Source: Burkholderiales bacterium C2
Lineage (GTDB): Bacteria; Pseudomonadota; Gammaproteobacteria; Burkholderiales; Burkholderiaceae_C
Assembly (NCBI GenBank): GCA_005503085.1
Contig: SCOI01000020.1
Coordinates: forward strand, 53,241 to 117,240
Length of the DNA stretch: 64,000 bases
Direction: 5' to 3'
A program made the translations under genes and the position numbers. Below, in pieces: positions 18,874-27,838 of this stretch. The notes under the pieces are model-generated. The model was not told the DNA's origin. It saw nothing but the letters and a program-made list of their open reading frames with translations, and made no database searches. Each line of letters opens with the position of its first letter. Positions within the stretch are counted from its first letter, which is position 1.

Positions 18874-20520
18874 ATGAGTGAGCCTGTCGCGACGACCGCC
18901 AAGCAGGTCCGGCGCCTGCACCAGATCCTGCTGTGGCCGCTGCGCCTGATGCCCATCGGCGCCGCGCCGGGCGCGCCGCGCCGCCCCTGGGAACTGCTGC
19001 TGGCCCAGGGCGAGCAGCCCTGGCGCGAGGTGGTGGACGAGTACACCGGCGACGCAGCGCGCTTTCACGAGCGCCACTACCAGGAGTTCGTCACCTTCCT
19101 GCCCTATGTGCAGCGCTTTCTGTACGGCGAGGGGCGTTCGCGGCCGGGCGATGCGCTGGGCGAATCGGGCATGAAGGTGTTGCGCCGCGACGATGTGGCG
19201 AGCCTGCGGCTGCGCAGCCGGCCGGGCGAGCCGCAGCTGTGCCTGGACGTGGTCCATATCGATCTGTACTTCTTCTTCGATGTCGATGTGGTGCTGCTGA
19301 ATGTGGAACTGGCGGCCAGCGATCTGGCCCTGCGTCAGGCCCAGGACCTGCTGTACCGGCTGGGCCGCGCCTACCCCTCGGGCTGGGACGCCCAGGGCCT
19401 GCCGCTGCACACGCTGGCCGAGGCCGAGTGGCTGGGGCACGAGGGTCAGGTCTTGTCGGCCTCGGACGCGGGCCAGCGCGAGCGCTTCATCGCCCATGTG
19501 GCCGAGCACCGCGCGCCGCGCCTGTCGGCGCATTGGGACTGGCTGCTGCGGCCCCTGGTCAGTGACCAGTCGGAGGCCGCCGGCGTGCTGCGCTTTCGCC
19601 AGATCGAGTACTACCGGATGCCGATGATGGCCTATCTGGCGCTGGACGATCCCGGCGCACTGTCGCGCAGCGACTTTGTGCGCCTGGGCCTGGTGACCGG
19701 CGCGGCGGCCGATGAGGGCGGCCTGCCCTTCAGCGAGCCCTATCTGCAGGACTTCGAGCAGCGCTACTGCTACGACCGCTTCTGGAGCGCGGCCGGCGCG
19801 GCGCCGCAGACCCGTTATCTGTGCAGCGGCCATGCGCTGATCGTCGTGGGCCGCGCCGACGCCGAGTTCTTCTGCTGCCGCGACCGCGGCGTGCTGGCAC
19901 AGTTCCGCCACCAGCATTTCCTGGTCTTTCTGATCGCGCATTTCCAGAAGGCCGCGCTGCTGATGTTCTCGGATCGCCTGGTCGAGGCGCTGCGCCGGCT
20001 CAATATCAACGATGCCGACAATGTGCGGCGCTTCAAGCGCGCGATACGTGCCAGCTTCGAGGGCTTTTTGCGCTTCTCGCACCGCTACTGGTTCCACGCG
20101 GTGGCCGAGCAGGCGCAGACCCGCGCGCTCTACCGCATGAGCGCCCAGCATCTGGAGCTCGATCCGCTCTATGCCGAGGTCAAGTCCCGCATCGGCGATA
20201 TGAGCGACTATCTGGAGACCGACAATCTGCGCCGCCAGGCCAATACCGTGGTGCGCCTGACCGTCGTGACCATCTTCGGCCTGATCGGCACCATCACCAC
20301 CGGCTTTCTGGGCATGAATCTGCTGGCCGAATCGGAGGCGCCGCTGTGGCAGCGGCTGCTGATGTTCGGCCTGACCCTGGGCGCGACGGTGGCGCTGACG
20401 GTCTACACCATGGTCAAGTCCAAGCGCCTGTCGGACTTCCTCGATGTGCTGTCCGACGAGCGCCTGCCCGGCATGGCCAAGCTGCGCGCCTTCGCGGCGG
20501 TCTGGCGCTCGGGCCCCTGA
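18874..20520 (+). CDS. CorA-like membrane protein with a long cytoplasmic domain (548 aa)
   Basis: The C-terminus has two membrane helices at roughly residues 463-482 and 493-515, and the first ends in GFLGMNLL. The Gly-Met-Asn triplet at the end of the first helix is the selectivity signature of CorA magnesium channels, and the short acidic loop (AESEAP) and basic tail also fit. The 450-residue N-terminal part is longer than in CorA and only loosely similar, with an amphipathic helix region (YAEVKSRIGDMSDYLETDNL) just before the membrane. I infer a divergent metal-ion channel. It sits between DUF72 and the hybrid kinase on the same strand. Confidence 0.65.
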   Translation: MSEPVATTAKQVRRLHQILLWPLRLMPIGAAPGAPRRPWELLLAQGEQPWREVVDEYTGDAARFHERHYQEFVTFLPYVQRFLYGEGRSRPGDALGESGMKVLRRDDVASLRLRSRPGEPQLCLDVVHIDLYFFFDVDVVLLNVELAASDLALRQAQDLLYRLGRAYPSGWDAQGLPLHTLAEAEWLGHEGQVLSASDAGQRERFIAHVAEHRAPRLSAHWDWLLRPLVSDQSEAAGVLRFRQIEYYRMPMMAYLALDDPGALSRSDFVRLGLVTGAAADEGGLPFSEPYLQDFEQRYCYDRFWSAAGAAPQTRYLCSGHALIVVGRADAEFFCCRDRGVLAQFRHQHFLVFLIAHFQKAALLMFSDRLVEALRRLNINDADNVRRFKRAIRASFEGFLRFSHRYWFHAVAEQAQTRALYRMSAQHLELDPLYAEVKSRIGDMSDYLETDNLRRQANTVVRLTVVTIFGLIGTITTGFLGMNLLAESEAPLWQRLLMFGLTLGATVALTVYTMVKSKRLSDFLDVLSDERLPGMAKLRAFAAVWRSGP

Positions 20521-20614
20521 GCCGCCGGGCTTGCGGATGCGGGCGTTCCCGTGCAGCATGCGGCAGACAAATGGCGGCGGCCCTGAGGCCGACCGCCGAT
20601 AGGGAGAGCCGACC

Positions 20615-22318
20615 ATGATGCAACGAGGCCCCGCCCGCAGCGCGGGCACGCGCCGGCTCGGCAGCCGCCGGACCGAGCGCCATGCCGCCGCGCTGCTGAG
20701 CCAGCGCGAGCAGTTCAGTCAGGAGCTGGCCGCCGCCGCGCGCTCGCGCGCCCAGGCCGAGCTGGTGACCCGTCTGATTGCCGACAATATGCCCGGCCGC
20801 GTCGTCTACTGGGACCGCGAGCTGCGCTGCCTGTTTGCCAACCAGGCCTATTTCGAGTGGTTCGGCCTCGCGCCCGAGCAGGTCATCGGCCGGCGCATGC
20901 CCGAGGTGCTGGATCACCGCTACTGGCGGGCCAATGAGCACTATGTGCGAGCGGCGCTGAGCGGCCAGGCACAGAGCTTCGAGCGCGAGACCCTCACCGG
21001 CGACGGCACGGCGATCTGGCACTGGGTGCAGTATGTGCCCGATCTGCAGCAGGACCGGGTCGCCGGCTTCGTTGTGCTGGCGCTGGACATCACGGCGCGC
21101 AAGCAGGCCGAGCAGGCCTTGCAGGCCAGCCATGCCGAGCTCGCGCAGGCGCGCGACCGCGCCGAGGCCGCCAGCCGCGCCAAGAGTGCCTTCCTGGCCC
21201 ATATGAGCCATGAGATCCGCACGCCGATGAATGCCATCATGGGCCTGAGCCATCTGCTGCAGCGCATGCCGCAGAACCAGCTGCACGATCAGAACCAACG
21301 CTATCTGGGCGAGATCGATGCGGCCGCCCAGCATCTGCTGCACATCATCAATGACGTGCTGGACATGTCCAAGATCGAGGCCGGCAAGCTGGTGCTGGAG
21401 GCCGAGGACTTCGACCCCGCCGAGCTGGCGCAGCGCGCCGTCGCCCAGCTGGCCGAGGCCGCTTATGCCAAGGGCCTGGACCTGCAGATGCGGACGGAGG
21501 GGCTGCCGCCGCTGCTGCGCGGCGATGCGACGCGCCTGACCCAGATGCTGCTGAACCTGCTCAGCAACGCGGTCAAGTACACCGAGCGGGGTCAGGTCAT
21601 GCTGCGGCTGCAGCTGCTCAGCGAGGACGGGCCGCGGGTGAAGCTGGGCGTCGATGTGCTGGACAGCGGCATCGGCATCGAGCCGGCCGCGCTGGCGCGG
21701 CTGTTCGAGGCCTTCGAGCAGGCCGATGCCTCGACCGCGCGGCGCTATGGCGGCACCGGCCTGGGCCTGGCCATCACCCGTCAGCTGGCGCGCCGCATGG
21801 GGGGCGATGCCGGCGCCGACAGCGTGCCCGGGCGGGGCAGCCGGTTCTGGTTCAGCGCCTGGATGGAGCGCGCCGCGACGCGCGCGCCGGTGCTGGCGCT
21901 GGAGCCGCTGCACCCGGCCGAGCTGCGGCTGCGCACCGAGCATGCCGGCCAGCGTGTCTTGCTGGCCGAGGACGACGCGGTCAACCAGATGGTGGCCTGG
22001 TCGCTGCTGCAGGCCGCCGGCCTGGAGGTGGACCTGGTCGACGACGGTGCGGCTGCGCTGCGGGCGGCCGGCCAGCGGCCCTACGCCTTGATACTGCTCG
22101 ATCTGCACATGCCCGAGCTTGACGGCATGGCCGCCTGCCGGGCCATCCGGCGCCTGCCCGGCCATGCCGACACGCCCATCCTGGCGATGACGGGCAATGT
22201 CTTCGCCGAGGACCGCGCGGCCTGCCTGGCGGCCGGCATGAACGACCATATCGCCAAGCCGGTCGCGCCGGAGGACTTGTACCAAAGCCTGCTGCGCTGG
22301 CTGCCGGAGCGTCCCTGA
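20615..22318 (+). CDS. Soluble hybrid sensor histidine kinase (PAS-HisKA-HATPase-REC)
   Basis: The 567-residue protein has no membrane helix. A coiled N-terminus (1-45) precedes a PAS domain (about 50-165; [20 protein letters not shown]). The HisKA dimer with [14 protein letters not shown] (His near 207), the ATPase domain ([30 protein letters not shown]) and a receiver at 445-567 follow ([11 protein letters not shown], phosphoacceptor Asp in [13 protein letters not shown], lysine in IAKPV). Output would pass to an unlinked phosphotransfer protein or regulator. The PAS input could sense redox, oxygen or a ligand. An upstream stretch of about 95 bases shows no obvious promoter match. Confidence 0.9.
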   Translation: MMQRGPARSAGTRRLGSRRTERHAAALLSQREQFSQELAAAARSRAQAELVTRLIADNMPGRVVYWDRELRCLFANQAYFEWFGLAPEQVIGRRMPEVLDHRYWRANEHYVRAALSGQAQSFERETLTGDGTAIWHWVQYVPDLQQDRVAGFVVLALDITARKQAEQALQASHAELAQARDRAEAASRAKSAFLAHMSHEIRTPMNAIMGLSHLLQRMPQNQLHDQNQRYLGEIDAAAQHLLHIINDVLDMSKIEAGKLVLEAEDFDPAELAQRAVAQLAEAAYAKGLDLQMRTEGLPPLLRGDATRLTQMLLNLLSNAVKYTERGQVMLRLQLLSEDGPRVKLGVDVLDSGIGIEPAALARLFEAFEQADASTARRYGGTGLGLAITRQLARRMGGDAGADSVPGRGSRFWFSAWMERAATRAPVLALEPLHPAELRLRTEHAGQRVLLAEDDAVNQMVAWSLLQAAGLEVDLVDDGAAALRAAGQRPYALILLDLHMPELDGMAACRAIRRLPGHADTPILAMTGNVFAEDRAACLAAGMNDHIAKPVAPEDLYQSLLRWLPERP

Positions 22319-22319
22319 G

Positions 22320-22877
22320 TCACCAGCGTTGCTTGACGCCGGTGACCATGGCGCGGATCAGCCGCGTGCGTTCCAGCCGCCCCATCAGCAGTGCGGCCGC
22401 CACATGCAGGCCGACCAGGCCCAGCAAGGTGTTGGCCAGCCCTTCGTGCAGCTCTTCCAGCCACTCCTCGCCCCAGAAGGCATCGAGGCCCTGCATCCAG
22501 CCGCTCAGTCCGAGCAGCAGCACCAGGGCCAGCAGGGCCAGCATCATCAGTGCGCCCAGCGGGTTGTGGCCGCGCTGGGGCGGCAGCTCGCCGGAGCGAA
22601 GCGCGCGCAGATGGGCAGCCAGCCGCGCCGGCGTCGGGAAGAAGTCGGCGAAGCGGGCATGCCGGCTGCCGATGAAGCCCCAGACGATGCGGGCCAGCAC
22701 CAGGGCGCTGGCCAGATAACCGGACCAGCGGTGCAGCGGCTCGCCGTCGTCGAGCACGAAGAGATTGAACAGCACGCAGGCCACCAGGCTCCAGTGGAAC
22801 AGCCGCACGAAGCGGTCCCAGACCGGCGCCTCGGCCCCGGCCTGCACAGGGCCTTGCGGCCCGGTGGTGCGGCTCAC
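22320..22877 (-). CDS. Cytochrome b561-type membrane protein
   Basis: The 185-residue protein has four membrane helices. Haem-ligand histidines sit in the typical places: RFVRLFHWSLVACVLFN in helix 1, HRWSGYLASALVLARIVWGF in helix 2, and the pair LHEGLANTLLGLVGLHVAAA in the last region. This is the di-haem b-type cytochrome (B561/Ni-Fe-hydrogenase cytochrome b) fold that moves electrons across the inner membrane. Its start overlaps the PepSY gene stop by four bases, so the pair is coupled. The divergent two-component system at 23990 probably regulates the group. Confidence 0.85.
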   Translation of the reverse strand: MSRTTGPQGPVQAGAEAPVWDRFVRLFHWSLVACVLFNLFVLDDGEPLHRWSGYLASALVLARIVWGFIGSRHARFADFFPTPARLAAHLRALRSGELPPQRGHNPLGALMMLALLALVLLLGLSGWMQGLDAFWGEEWLEELHEGLANTLLGLVGLHVAAALLMGRLERTRLIRAMVTGVKQRW

Positions 22878-23131
22878 TTGCGTTCCAGCACGGCGGCGCT
22901 GGCCGGGTCGAAGTAGATCTCGACCTTGCGGCCGTCCTTGTCGTGGCCGTAGATCTCATAGCAGCGGCCCTTGCTGATCTTGAAGGTCTTGATCTGGTAG
23001 CCCTGGGCTTCAACGGTCTTGCGGAAGTCGGCTTCCTTCATCCACTGGCTTTCGGGCACCTGGCAGCTCGGGCCGGCCAGGGCCGTGGCGGACAGGGCGA
23101 TCAGCAGCGGGGCGATGAGACCAGTCTTCAT
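22874..23131 (-). CDS. Small periplasmic PepSY-domain protein
   Basis: The 85-residue precursor has a signal peptide (MKTGLIAPLLIALSATALAG). It continues as a single PepSY unit: WMKEADFRKTVEAQGYQIKT, then CYEIYGHDKDGRKVEIYFDP. This is the form often found beside cytochrome b561 genes. Two cysteines (PSCQ and GRCYE) could form a disulfide. The partner function is unknown; linkage to the b-type cytochrome suggests a redox role or modulation of the neighbouring cytochrome in the periplasm. Confidence 0.82.
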   Translation of the reverse strand: MKTGLIAPLLIALSATALAGPSCQVPESQWMKEADFRKTVEAQGYQIKTFKISKGRCYEIYGHDKDGRKVEIYFDPASAAVLERK

Positions 23132-23213
23132 GGCGGGTTTCCTGAGGGTTGAGTGTTCCCGGCATCTGCCGGTAGCCCTATTTCAGATGCCGCCGATGAA
23201 TCCCAGCTGAAGA

Positions 23214-23867
23214 TCAGAACTGCAGTTTCAGGCCCAGGCTGTAGAGCGTGCTGTCGCCGCTGCGGCCGAGGCTGCCGTCGAGCTGCAGGTCCTTGAAGAC
23301 CTCACGGCGCAGGCCCAGGCCGAACAGCGGCTTGGACTGGCGCTGGCCCAGCCATTCCAGATGCCCGGTCGCCGCGCCCAAGGCCTGCTCCCAGGCCAGG
23401 CCCAGCGTCGGCAGTGTCGGGCCGCCGGGCGTGCGGCTGGCCCCGAGATTGATGTGTAGCGCACCCGCTGGGAACTCGCGGCTGGCAATCAGCGTGGCAT
23501 AGCGCGTGGCGCCGTGCTGAAACCGGGTGTGCGCCAGGCCCAGCACGGCGGCATGGTGCCAGCGGCCCTCGTGGGGTGTGCTCAGCTGAATCTTGCTCTG
23601 CAGGCTGGTGCTGTTGATGGCGCTGCCTTGCTCGCGAGCCCAGGCGGCGCCGAGCTCGATGCCCTGCCAGGGGGCATAAGCGGGGGCCACGGTCCACAGC
23701 CGCGCATCGCCGGGCTGACGCGCGTACCAGGCCTCCAGATGGCCGGCGCCGACCTCGTTGACAGTGGCATCGTCGACATTGAGTGGCCGGCCGGCATGGC
23801 CCGGGACCGGGCTCAGCAGCAGCGCCGCCAGCAGCGTGGCGAAGATGGCGTGTGGCAGGTCGGACAT
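23214..23867 (-). CDS. Predicted outer-membrane beta-barrel protein
   Basis: After a signal peptide ending near GHAGRP, the 217-residue protein alternates hydrophobic and polar residues and closes with LYSLGLKLQF, whose terminal phenylalanine is typical of outer-membrane barrels. The early segment RPLNVDDATVNEVGAGHLEA resembles a family of transporter-like barrels seen near two-component genes in Burkholderiales. The ligand is unknown. It is the gene nearest the operator at 23920-23947 and is divergent from the response regulator, so it is a likely target. Confidence 0.6.
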   Translation of the reverse strand: MSDLPHAIFATLLAALLLSPVPGHAGRPLNVDDATVNEVGAGHLEAWYARQPGDARLWTVAPAYAPWQGIELGAAWAREQGSAINSTSLQSKIQLSTPHEGRWHHAAVLGLAHTRFQHGATRYATLIASREFPAGALHINLGASRTPGGPTLPTLGLAWEQALGAATGHLEWLGQRQSKPLFGLGLRREVFKDLQLDGSLGRSGDSTLYSLGLKLQF

Positions 23868-23919
23868 CGGGAGGACTTTCCGAGGGCAATGTGAACCCCT
23901 CGAAGTCTTTGTCGGCCTC

Positions 23920-23947
23920 CTGAAGCCCAGCTTAAGCTGCGCTTCAT
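23920..23947. promoter_or_regulatory. Three tandem half-sites, PmrA/QseB-type operator
   Basis: CTGAAG, CTTAAG and CTTCAT begin at 23920, 23931 and 23942, exactly 11 bases apart, all on one face of the helix. The central site is a perfect PmrA/QseB half-site and the outer two match in four to five of six bases. The array lies in the 122-base gap between the outer-membrane-protein gene and the response regulator gene, which suggests autoregulation plus control of the divergent group. Confidence 0.55.
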
Positions 23948-23989
23948 CGCCGCCGGGTCTGATGCGGGCATGAAACGCCGGAGCCGATC

Positions 23990-24658
23990 ATGAGAGTCCT
24001 GCTTGTCGAAGATGATGCCGCGCTGGCCGAGGCCATGGCCGCCTACCTCGAAGGCAAGGGCTTTGCCGTGGACCGGGTGGCCAGTCTGGCGGCGGCACGC
24101 GCGGCCTTGCCGCTGGCGCCCTGGCATGCGCTGCTGCTGGACCTGCATCTGCCCGATGGCGATGGACTGGGGCTGATCCCGGCGATACGCCACCGCGCAC
24201 CGGCGCTGCCCATCATCGTGCTGACCGCGCGTGATCAGGTGAGTGACCGCATCCGCGGCCTCGATGCCGGTGCCGATGACTACCTGGTCAAGCCCTTCGA
24301 TCCCGACGAATTGCTGGCGCGGCTGCGCGCGGTCGAGCGGCGCGGTCGCGGCGGCGCGGACTCTGCCCTGGTGCAAGCCGGCGCGCTGCAGATCGACCTG
24401 GGCCGCATGGCGGTCAGCCGCGATGGCGAGCCGGTGACCCTGACCGCCAAGGAGTGGAGCCTGCTGCGCGTGCTGGCTTTGCGGCTGGATCGCATCCATC
24501 TGAAAAGCGCCTTGGTGGAGGCGCTGTACGGTTTCGATGACGAGGTGGGCAGCAACACCGTCGAGGTCTTCATCCACAACCTGCGCCGCAAGCTCGGCAC
24601 GGACAGCATCCAGACCGTGCGCGGCCTGGGATACCGGCTCAGCGGCGGCACCCGATGA
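23990..24658 (+). CDS. OmpR-family response regulator
   Basis: The receiver domain has LLVEDD, the phosphoacceptor Asp in LLLDLHLPDGDG, TAR and VKPFDP. The winged helix spans 125-222 with LTAKEWSLLRVLALRLDRIH and VFIHNLRRKLG...VRGLGYRLSGG. It is coupled to the kinase gene by a four-base overlap (ATGA at 24655). Direct-repeat half-sites just upstream imply that it controls itself and the divergent PepSY / cytochrome b561 / barrel genes. It is close in type to the regulator at 3233-3898 but clearly a separate system. Confidence 0.9.
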   Translation: MRVLLVEDDAALAEAMAAYLEGKGFAVDRVASLAAARAALPLAPWHALLLDLHLPDGDGLGLIPAIRHRAPALPIIVLTARDQVSDRIRGLDAGADDYLVKPFDPDELLARLRAVERRGRGGADSALVQAGALQIDLGRMAVSRDGEPVTLTAKEWSLLRVLALRLDRIHLKSALVEALYGFDDEVGSNTVEVFIHNLRRKLGTDSIQTVRGLGYRLSGGTR

Positions 24659-25980
24659 GCGAGGTGCCCGCCGTGCCGACCAGCCTGACCGGCCAGCTGA
24701 CGCGCAGCCTGTTGTGCCTGGTCGGCGGTGCCTGGCTGTTGACGGCGGCGCTCGGAGCCTGGCATGCGCGCGCCGAGATCGGCGAGGGCATGGACAGCAC
24801 CCTGATGGACAGTGCCGCGCGTCTGCTGCTGATGGCCGTGCCGGCGGCGGAGCTCCCCTGGGCGCCGGCGGGGCCGGACGATCACCATTTCTACCAGTTG
24901 GTGGACTTGCACGGCCGGGTGCTGCAGCGCTCGCCGGACGCACCCGCGCAGGCGCTGGCGGTGCCGCTGGCTGCGGGCTTCGTCGACTTGCCGGGCTGGC
25001 GCGTCTACAGCCAGCGCCATGCCACGCTGCCGCTGTGGATCCATGTGGCCGACGACCTGGGCCATCGCCGCGAGGCCATGCTGGAGAACGCACTGAGCTT
25101 TGTGCTGCCGCTGCTGGCCATGCTGCCGGCGCTGGCCCTGCTGATCCGCTGGCGGGTGCGGCGCGGCCTGGCGCCGCTGCGCGAGCTGGCCGCCGAGATC
25201 GGCCGGCGCAGCGGCGAGGACCTCAGCCCCATATCCGGCACGGCCCTGCTGCCTGCCGAGCTGCAGCAGATCGGCGCCAGCACCAACCATCTGCTGCTGC
25301 GCCTGTCCGAGGCGCTGGACACCGAGAAGGCGCTGGCCGCCAACGCCGCCCATGAGCTGCGCACCCCGGTGGCCACCGTGCGCCTGCGCCTGCACCAGCT
25401 GCTTGACATGGGGCTGGCGCCGGCCGCACGCGCCCAGGCCCTCAGCGTCGAGCAAGCGCTGCTGCGACTCGGCCGGCGCGCCGAGAAGCTGCTGCAGCTC
25501 TCGCGTGCCGAGTCCGGCGCCGCGCTGAGCAGCGCGCCCGTCAATCTGGCCGGGCTGGCCGGCAGCGTGGCCCAGGAGTTCTGGGCCGATGCCGATCTGC
25601 TGGAGCGATTGCGCCTGCAGGTGCCCGAGGACTGCGATGTGCTGGCGCTGGGCGACTTCGATGCGCTGGCCATCGTGCTGCGCAATCTGATCGAGAACGC
25701 CCAGCGCCATGCGCCTGGCAGCCTGATCGAGCTCAGCGTCGAGGCACCGGCGACCTTGCGGGTGCGCGACCACGGCCCGGGCGTTCCGGCTGTGGCGCTG
25801 GCCTGCATCCCGCAGCGGCACCAGCGACGGGTCGGCGTAGGCTATGGGCTGGGCCTGTCCATCGTCGCCACCATCATCGAACGCCACGGCGGCCGGCTGC
25901 TGCTGCAGGCGCCGCAGGCGGGCAGGGGGCTGGAGGTCCGTATCGACCTGCGGCCGGCCGGAGCTCTTGGCCCTGGCTAA
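24655..25980 (+). CDS. Membrane sensor histidine kinase
   Basis: The 441-residue kinase has membrane helices at about 18-38 and 145-163 flanking a periplasmic region of about 105 residues. The phosphoacceptor box is NAAHELRTPVATV (His near 237), followed by NLIENAQRHAPG, DHGPGVP and GYGLGLSIV. The usual phenylalanine motif between G1 and G2 is not evident and the spacer is short (CIPQRHQRR), a variation that need not abolish activity. It is cotranslated with the response regulator. The nearby redox genes hint at an envelope or redox signal, which is inference. Confidence 0.88.
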   Translation: MSEVPAVPTSLTGQLTRSLLCLVGGAWLLTAALGAWHARAEIGEGMDSTLMDSAARLLLMAVPAAELPWAPAGPDDHHFYQLVDLHGRVLQRSPDAPAQALAVPLAAGFVDLPGWRVYSQRHATLPLWIHVADDLGHRREAMLENALSFVLPLLAMLPALALLIRWRVRRGLAPLRELAAEIGRRSGEDLSPISGTALLPAELQQIGASTNHLLLRLSEALDTEKALAANAAHELRTPVATVRLRLHQLLDMGLAPAARAQALSVEQALLRLGRRAEKLLQLSRAESGAALSSAPVNLAGLAGSVAQEFWADADLLERLRLQVPEDCDVLALGDFDALAIVLRNLIENAQRHAPGSLIELSVEAPATLRVRDHGPGVPAVALACIPQRHQRRVGVGYGLGLSIVATIIERHGGRLLLQAPQAGRGLEVRIDLRPAGALGPG

Positions 25981-26013
25981 ACTGAGGGTTCCGCTGATCT
26001 CCTTCCCCTTGCC

Positions 26014-26833
26014 GTGCGCTTGCGATCCCTGTCACTGCTGTCCACACTGCTGCTGGCCTGTGCCGGGGCCGCGCATGCCCAGCTGCCGCCCTCGGCCCTG
26101 CCGACCCTGGACGGCCTGCCCCGACCCTCGACGCCGCCGCCCGAGATCGGGCCGGTGGTGCCGCCCCAGGTGCAGCGCTGGCGCCGCGAGGGCGAGGCCT
26201 ACGAGCATGGCGACGGCGTGCCGCGCGACCCGGTGATGGCGGCCCAGCTCTATTGCCGCGCCGCCCGCTATGGCGACGCCGCTGCGCAGTACAACCTGGC
26301 CTGGATGCTGACCAATGCGCGCGGCATCGAGCGCGACGATGCCCAGGCCGCCCATCTGTTCGCCGCCGCCGCCGGCCAATGCGCCCGAACCGATCGTGCG
26401 CTTCGTCACGCTGGTGGCGCCCGACTACCAGCTGGCCCCGCACCTGGTGCTGGCGGTGATGGCCACCGAGTCGAACTTCGACCCGCTGGCCGAATCACCG
26501 AAGAAGGCCCAGGGCCTGATGCAGCTGATCCCCGACACGGCGGCCCGCTTCAAGGTCAGGAAGATCACCGACCCGGTGCAGAACATCCGCGGCGGCATGG
26601 CCTATCTGCGCTGGCTGCTGGCCTATTTCGAGGGCGATCTGTCCCTGGTGCTAGCGGCCTACAACGCCGGCGAGGGCGCGGTGGACCGTTACCGCGGCGT
26701 GCCGCCCTATGCCGAGACGCGCATGTATGTGCGGCGCATCCTGGCCGCGATCGGCGGCCAGCGCAGCCACCCCTTCGACCCGAGCGTGACCGCGCCTTCG
26801 CCGGTGCTGGGCTCGCGCCGCGCGCCCGGCTGA
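26014..26833 (+). pseudogene. Lytic transglycosylase with SEL1-like repeats, frameshifted
   Basis: The GTG at 26014 opens a signal peptide (LLSTLLLACAGAAHAQ) and SEL1-like repeats (AYEHGDGVPRDPVMAAQLYC, YNLAWMLTNARGIERDDAQA). The frame then changes by one base in the GCC-rich stretch at about 26365-26385. The catalytic SLT domain continues in another frame to 26833: LAPHLVLAVMATESNFDPLA with the catalytic glutamate, AQGLMQLIPDT, GGMAYLRWLLAYF and AAYNAGEGAVDRY. Homologues carry a linker between the repeats and ANAPEPIVRFV that is missing here, so the shift probably came with a deletion at the GCC repeat. As sequenced, no intact enzyme is encoded. Sequencing error in the repeat is the main alternative. 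Confidence 0.75.
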
Positions 26834-26847
26834 GCCCTCAGCCGGGC
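26824..26847. terminator. Bidirectional hairpin containing both convergent stop codons
   Basis: GCCCGGCTGA (26824-26833), loop GCCC, TCAGCCGGGC (26838-26847): a perfect 10-base stem with a four-base loop. The stem includes the TGA of the transglycosylase frame and the stop of the LysR gene on the other strand. On the plus strand it is followed by TTCTT, a weak U-tract. Confidence 0.6.
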
Positions 26848-27758
26848 TTCTTGCGAGGCGCCGGCTTGAGCTTCATCTCGACGAAAAAGTCATAGAGCTG
26901 CTGGGCCGCCGGTGACAGGCTGCGGCCCTTGCGCCGTATCAGCCCGACATGGCGGCTCACCGCCGGCTCGATCAGCGGCACGCTGACCAGCAGCGGATGG
27001 CTTTTGTCCGGCATCGCCAGCGAGGGCACCGCCGCCACGCCCAGCCCGGCCTCGACCAGGCCCAGCGTGGTGGTCACATGCTGGGTCTCGTAGACGGCCT
27101 CCGGCAGGCCGGCCACACCGGCCAGCGCCTGGTCCAGCAGCAGCCGGTTGCCCGAGTTCTTGGCCACCGCGATGTAGTCGTAGGCGGCCAGCTCGTGCCA
27201 GGCCACCTGGCGCTTGCGGGCCAGCGGATGGTCGCGCCGGCAGGCGGCGACGAAGCGCTCCTCCAGCAGCGCATGGAACTCGATATCGGGCTCCTGGCTG
27301 CCGATGAAGTTCAGGCCGAAATCGACCTCGCCGCGTGCCACCGCGTCGAGCACCGCACCGGCGCCGGCGTCGAAGACTTTGAGCCGTATCTTCGGATAGC
27401 GCTCGCGGTAGCGGCCGATCACGCGCGACAGGTAGTAGTAGACGGTGGACGGCACGCAGGCGATGCTGACCTCGCCCATGCGGGTGGCCGAGACCCCGCG
27501 TATGCCCAGCAAGGTGTTGTCCAGCTCGTCGAGCAGCTGCTGCACCTTGCGGGCGAAATCGCGGCCCACCGCGGTCAGGCTGACACGGCGCGTCGTGCGG
27601 TCCAGCAGCTTGACGCCCAGCGCCTGCTCCAGCTTGTCGATGCGGCGGCTGAAGGCCGGCTGCGAGATGTGCACGGCCTCGGCCGCGCGCCGGAAGTTGC
27701 CCAGCTCGGCCACCGCGCGAAAGGCCAGCAGATCGTTCAGGTCGAAATTGATCGCCAT
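26838..27758 (-). CDS. LysR family transcriptional regulator
   Basis: The 306-residue protein has the LysR helix-turn-helix (LNDLLAFRAVAELGNFRRAA, SQPAFSRRIDKLEQALGVKL) and a two-lobed periplasmic-binding-protein-like effector domain (SIACVPSTVYYYLSRVIGRY onwards). It diverges from the GalD/PrpF-like gene across an 80-base gap, the classical arrangement for a LysR activator and its target. It probably responds to the acid or a metabolite handled by the isomerase / TctC / porin unit. The gap holds two copies of TGAGTGGATC 40 bases apart, candidate contact sites. Confidence 0.9.
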   Translation of the reverse strand: MAINFDLNDLLAFRAVAELGNFRRAAEAVHISQPAFSRRIDKLEQALGVKLLDRTTRRVSLTAVGRDFARKVQQLLDELDNTLLGIRGVSATRMGEVSIACVPSTVYYYLSRVIGRYRERYPKIRLKVFDAGAGAVLDAVARGEVDFGLNFIGSQEPDIEFHALLEERFVAACRRDHPLARKRQVAWHELAAYDYIAVAKNSGNRLLLDQALAGVAGLPEAVYETQHVTTTLGLVEAGLGVAAVPSLAMPDKSHPLLVSVPLIEPAVSRHVGLIRRKGRSLSPAAQQLYDFFVEMKLKPAPRKKPG

Positions 27759-27772
27759 ATGGACTGATGCGT

Positions 27773-27822
27773 TGAGTGGATCAATCGATCATAACTATGC
27801 AATTCACATGCATGAGTGGATC
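27773..27822. promoter_or_regulatory. Paired direct repeats in the LysR divergent promoter
   Basis: TGAGTGGATC occurs at 27773-27782 and again at 27813-27822, 40 bases (about four turns) apart. Between them lie the palindromes GATCAATCGATC (imperfect) and ATGCAATTCACATGCAT. LysR proteins contact two regions on one helix face in such promoters. Function is inferred from position and spacing. Confidence 0.4.
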
Positions 27823-27838
27823 GCCCAAGATCCGTCCC

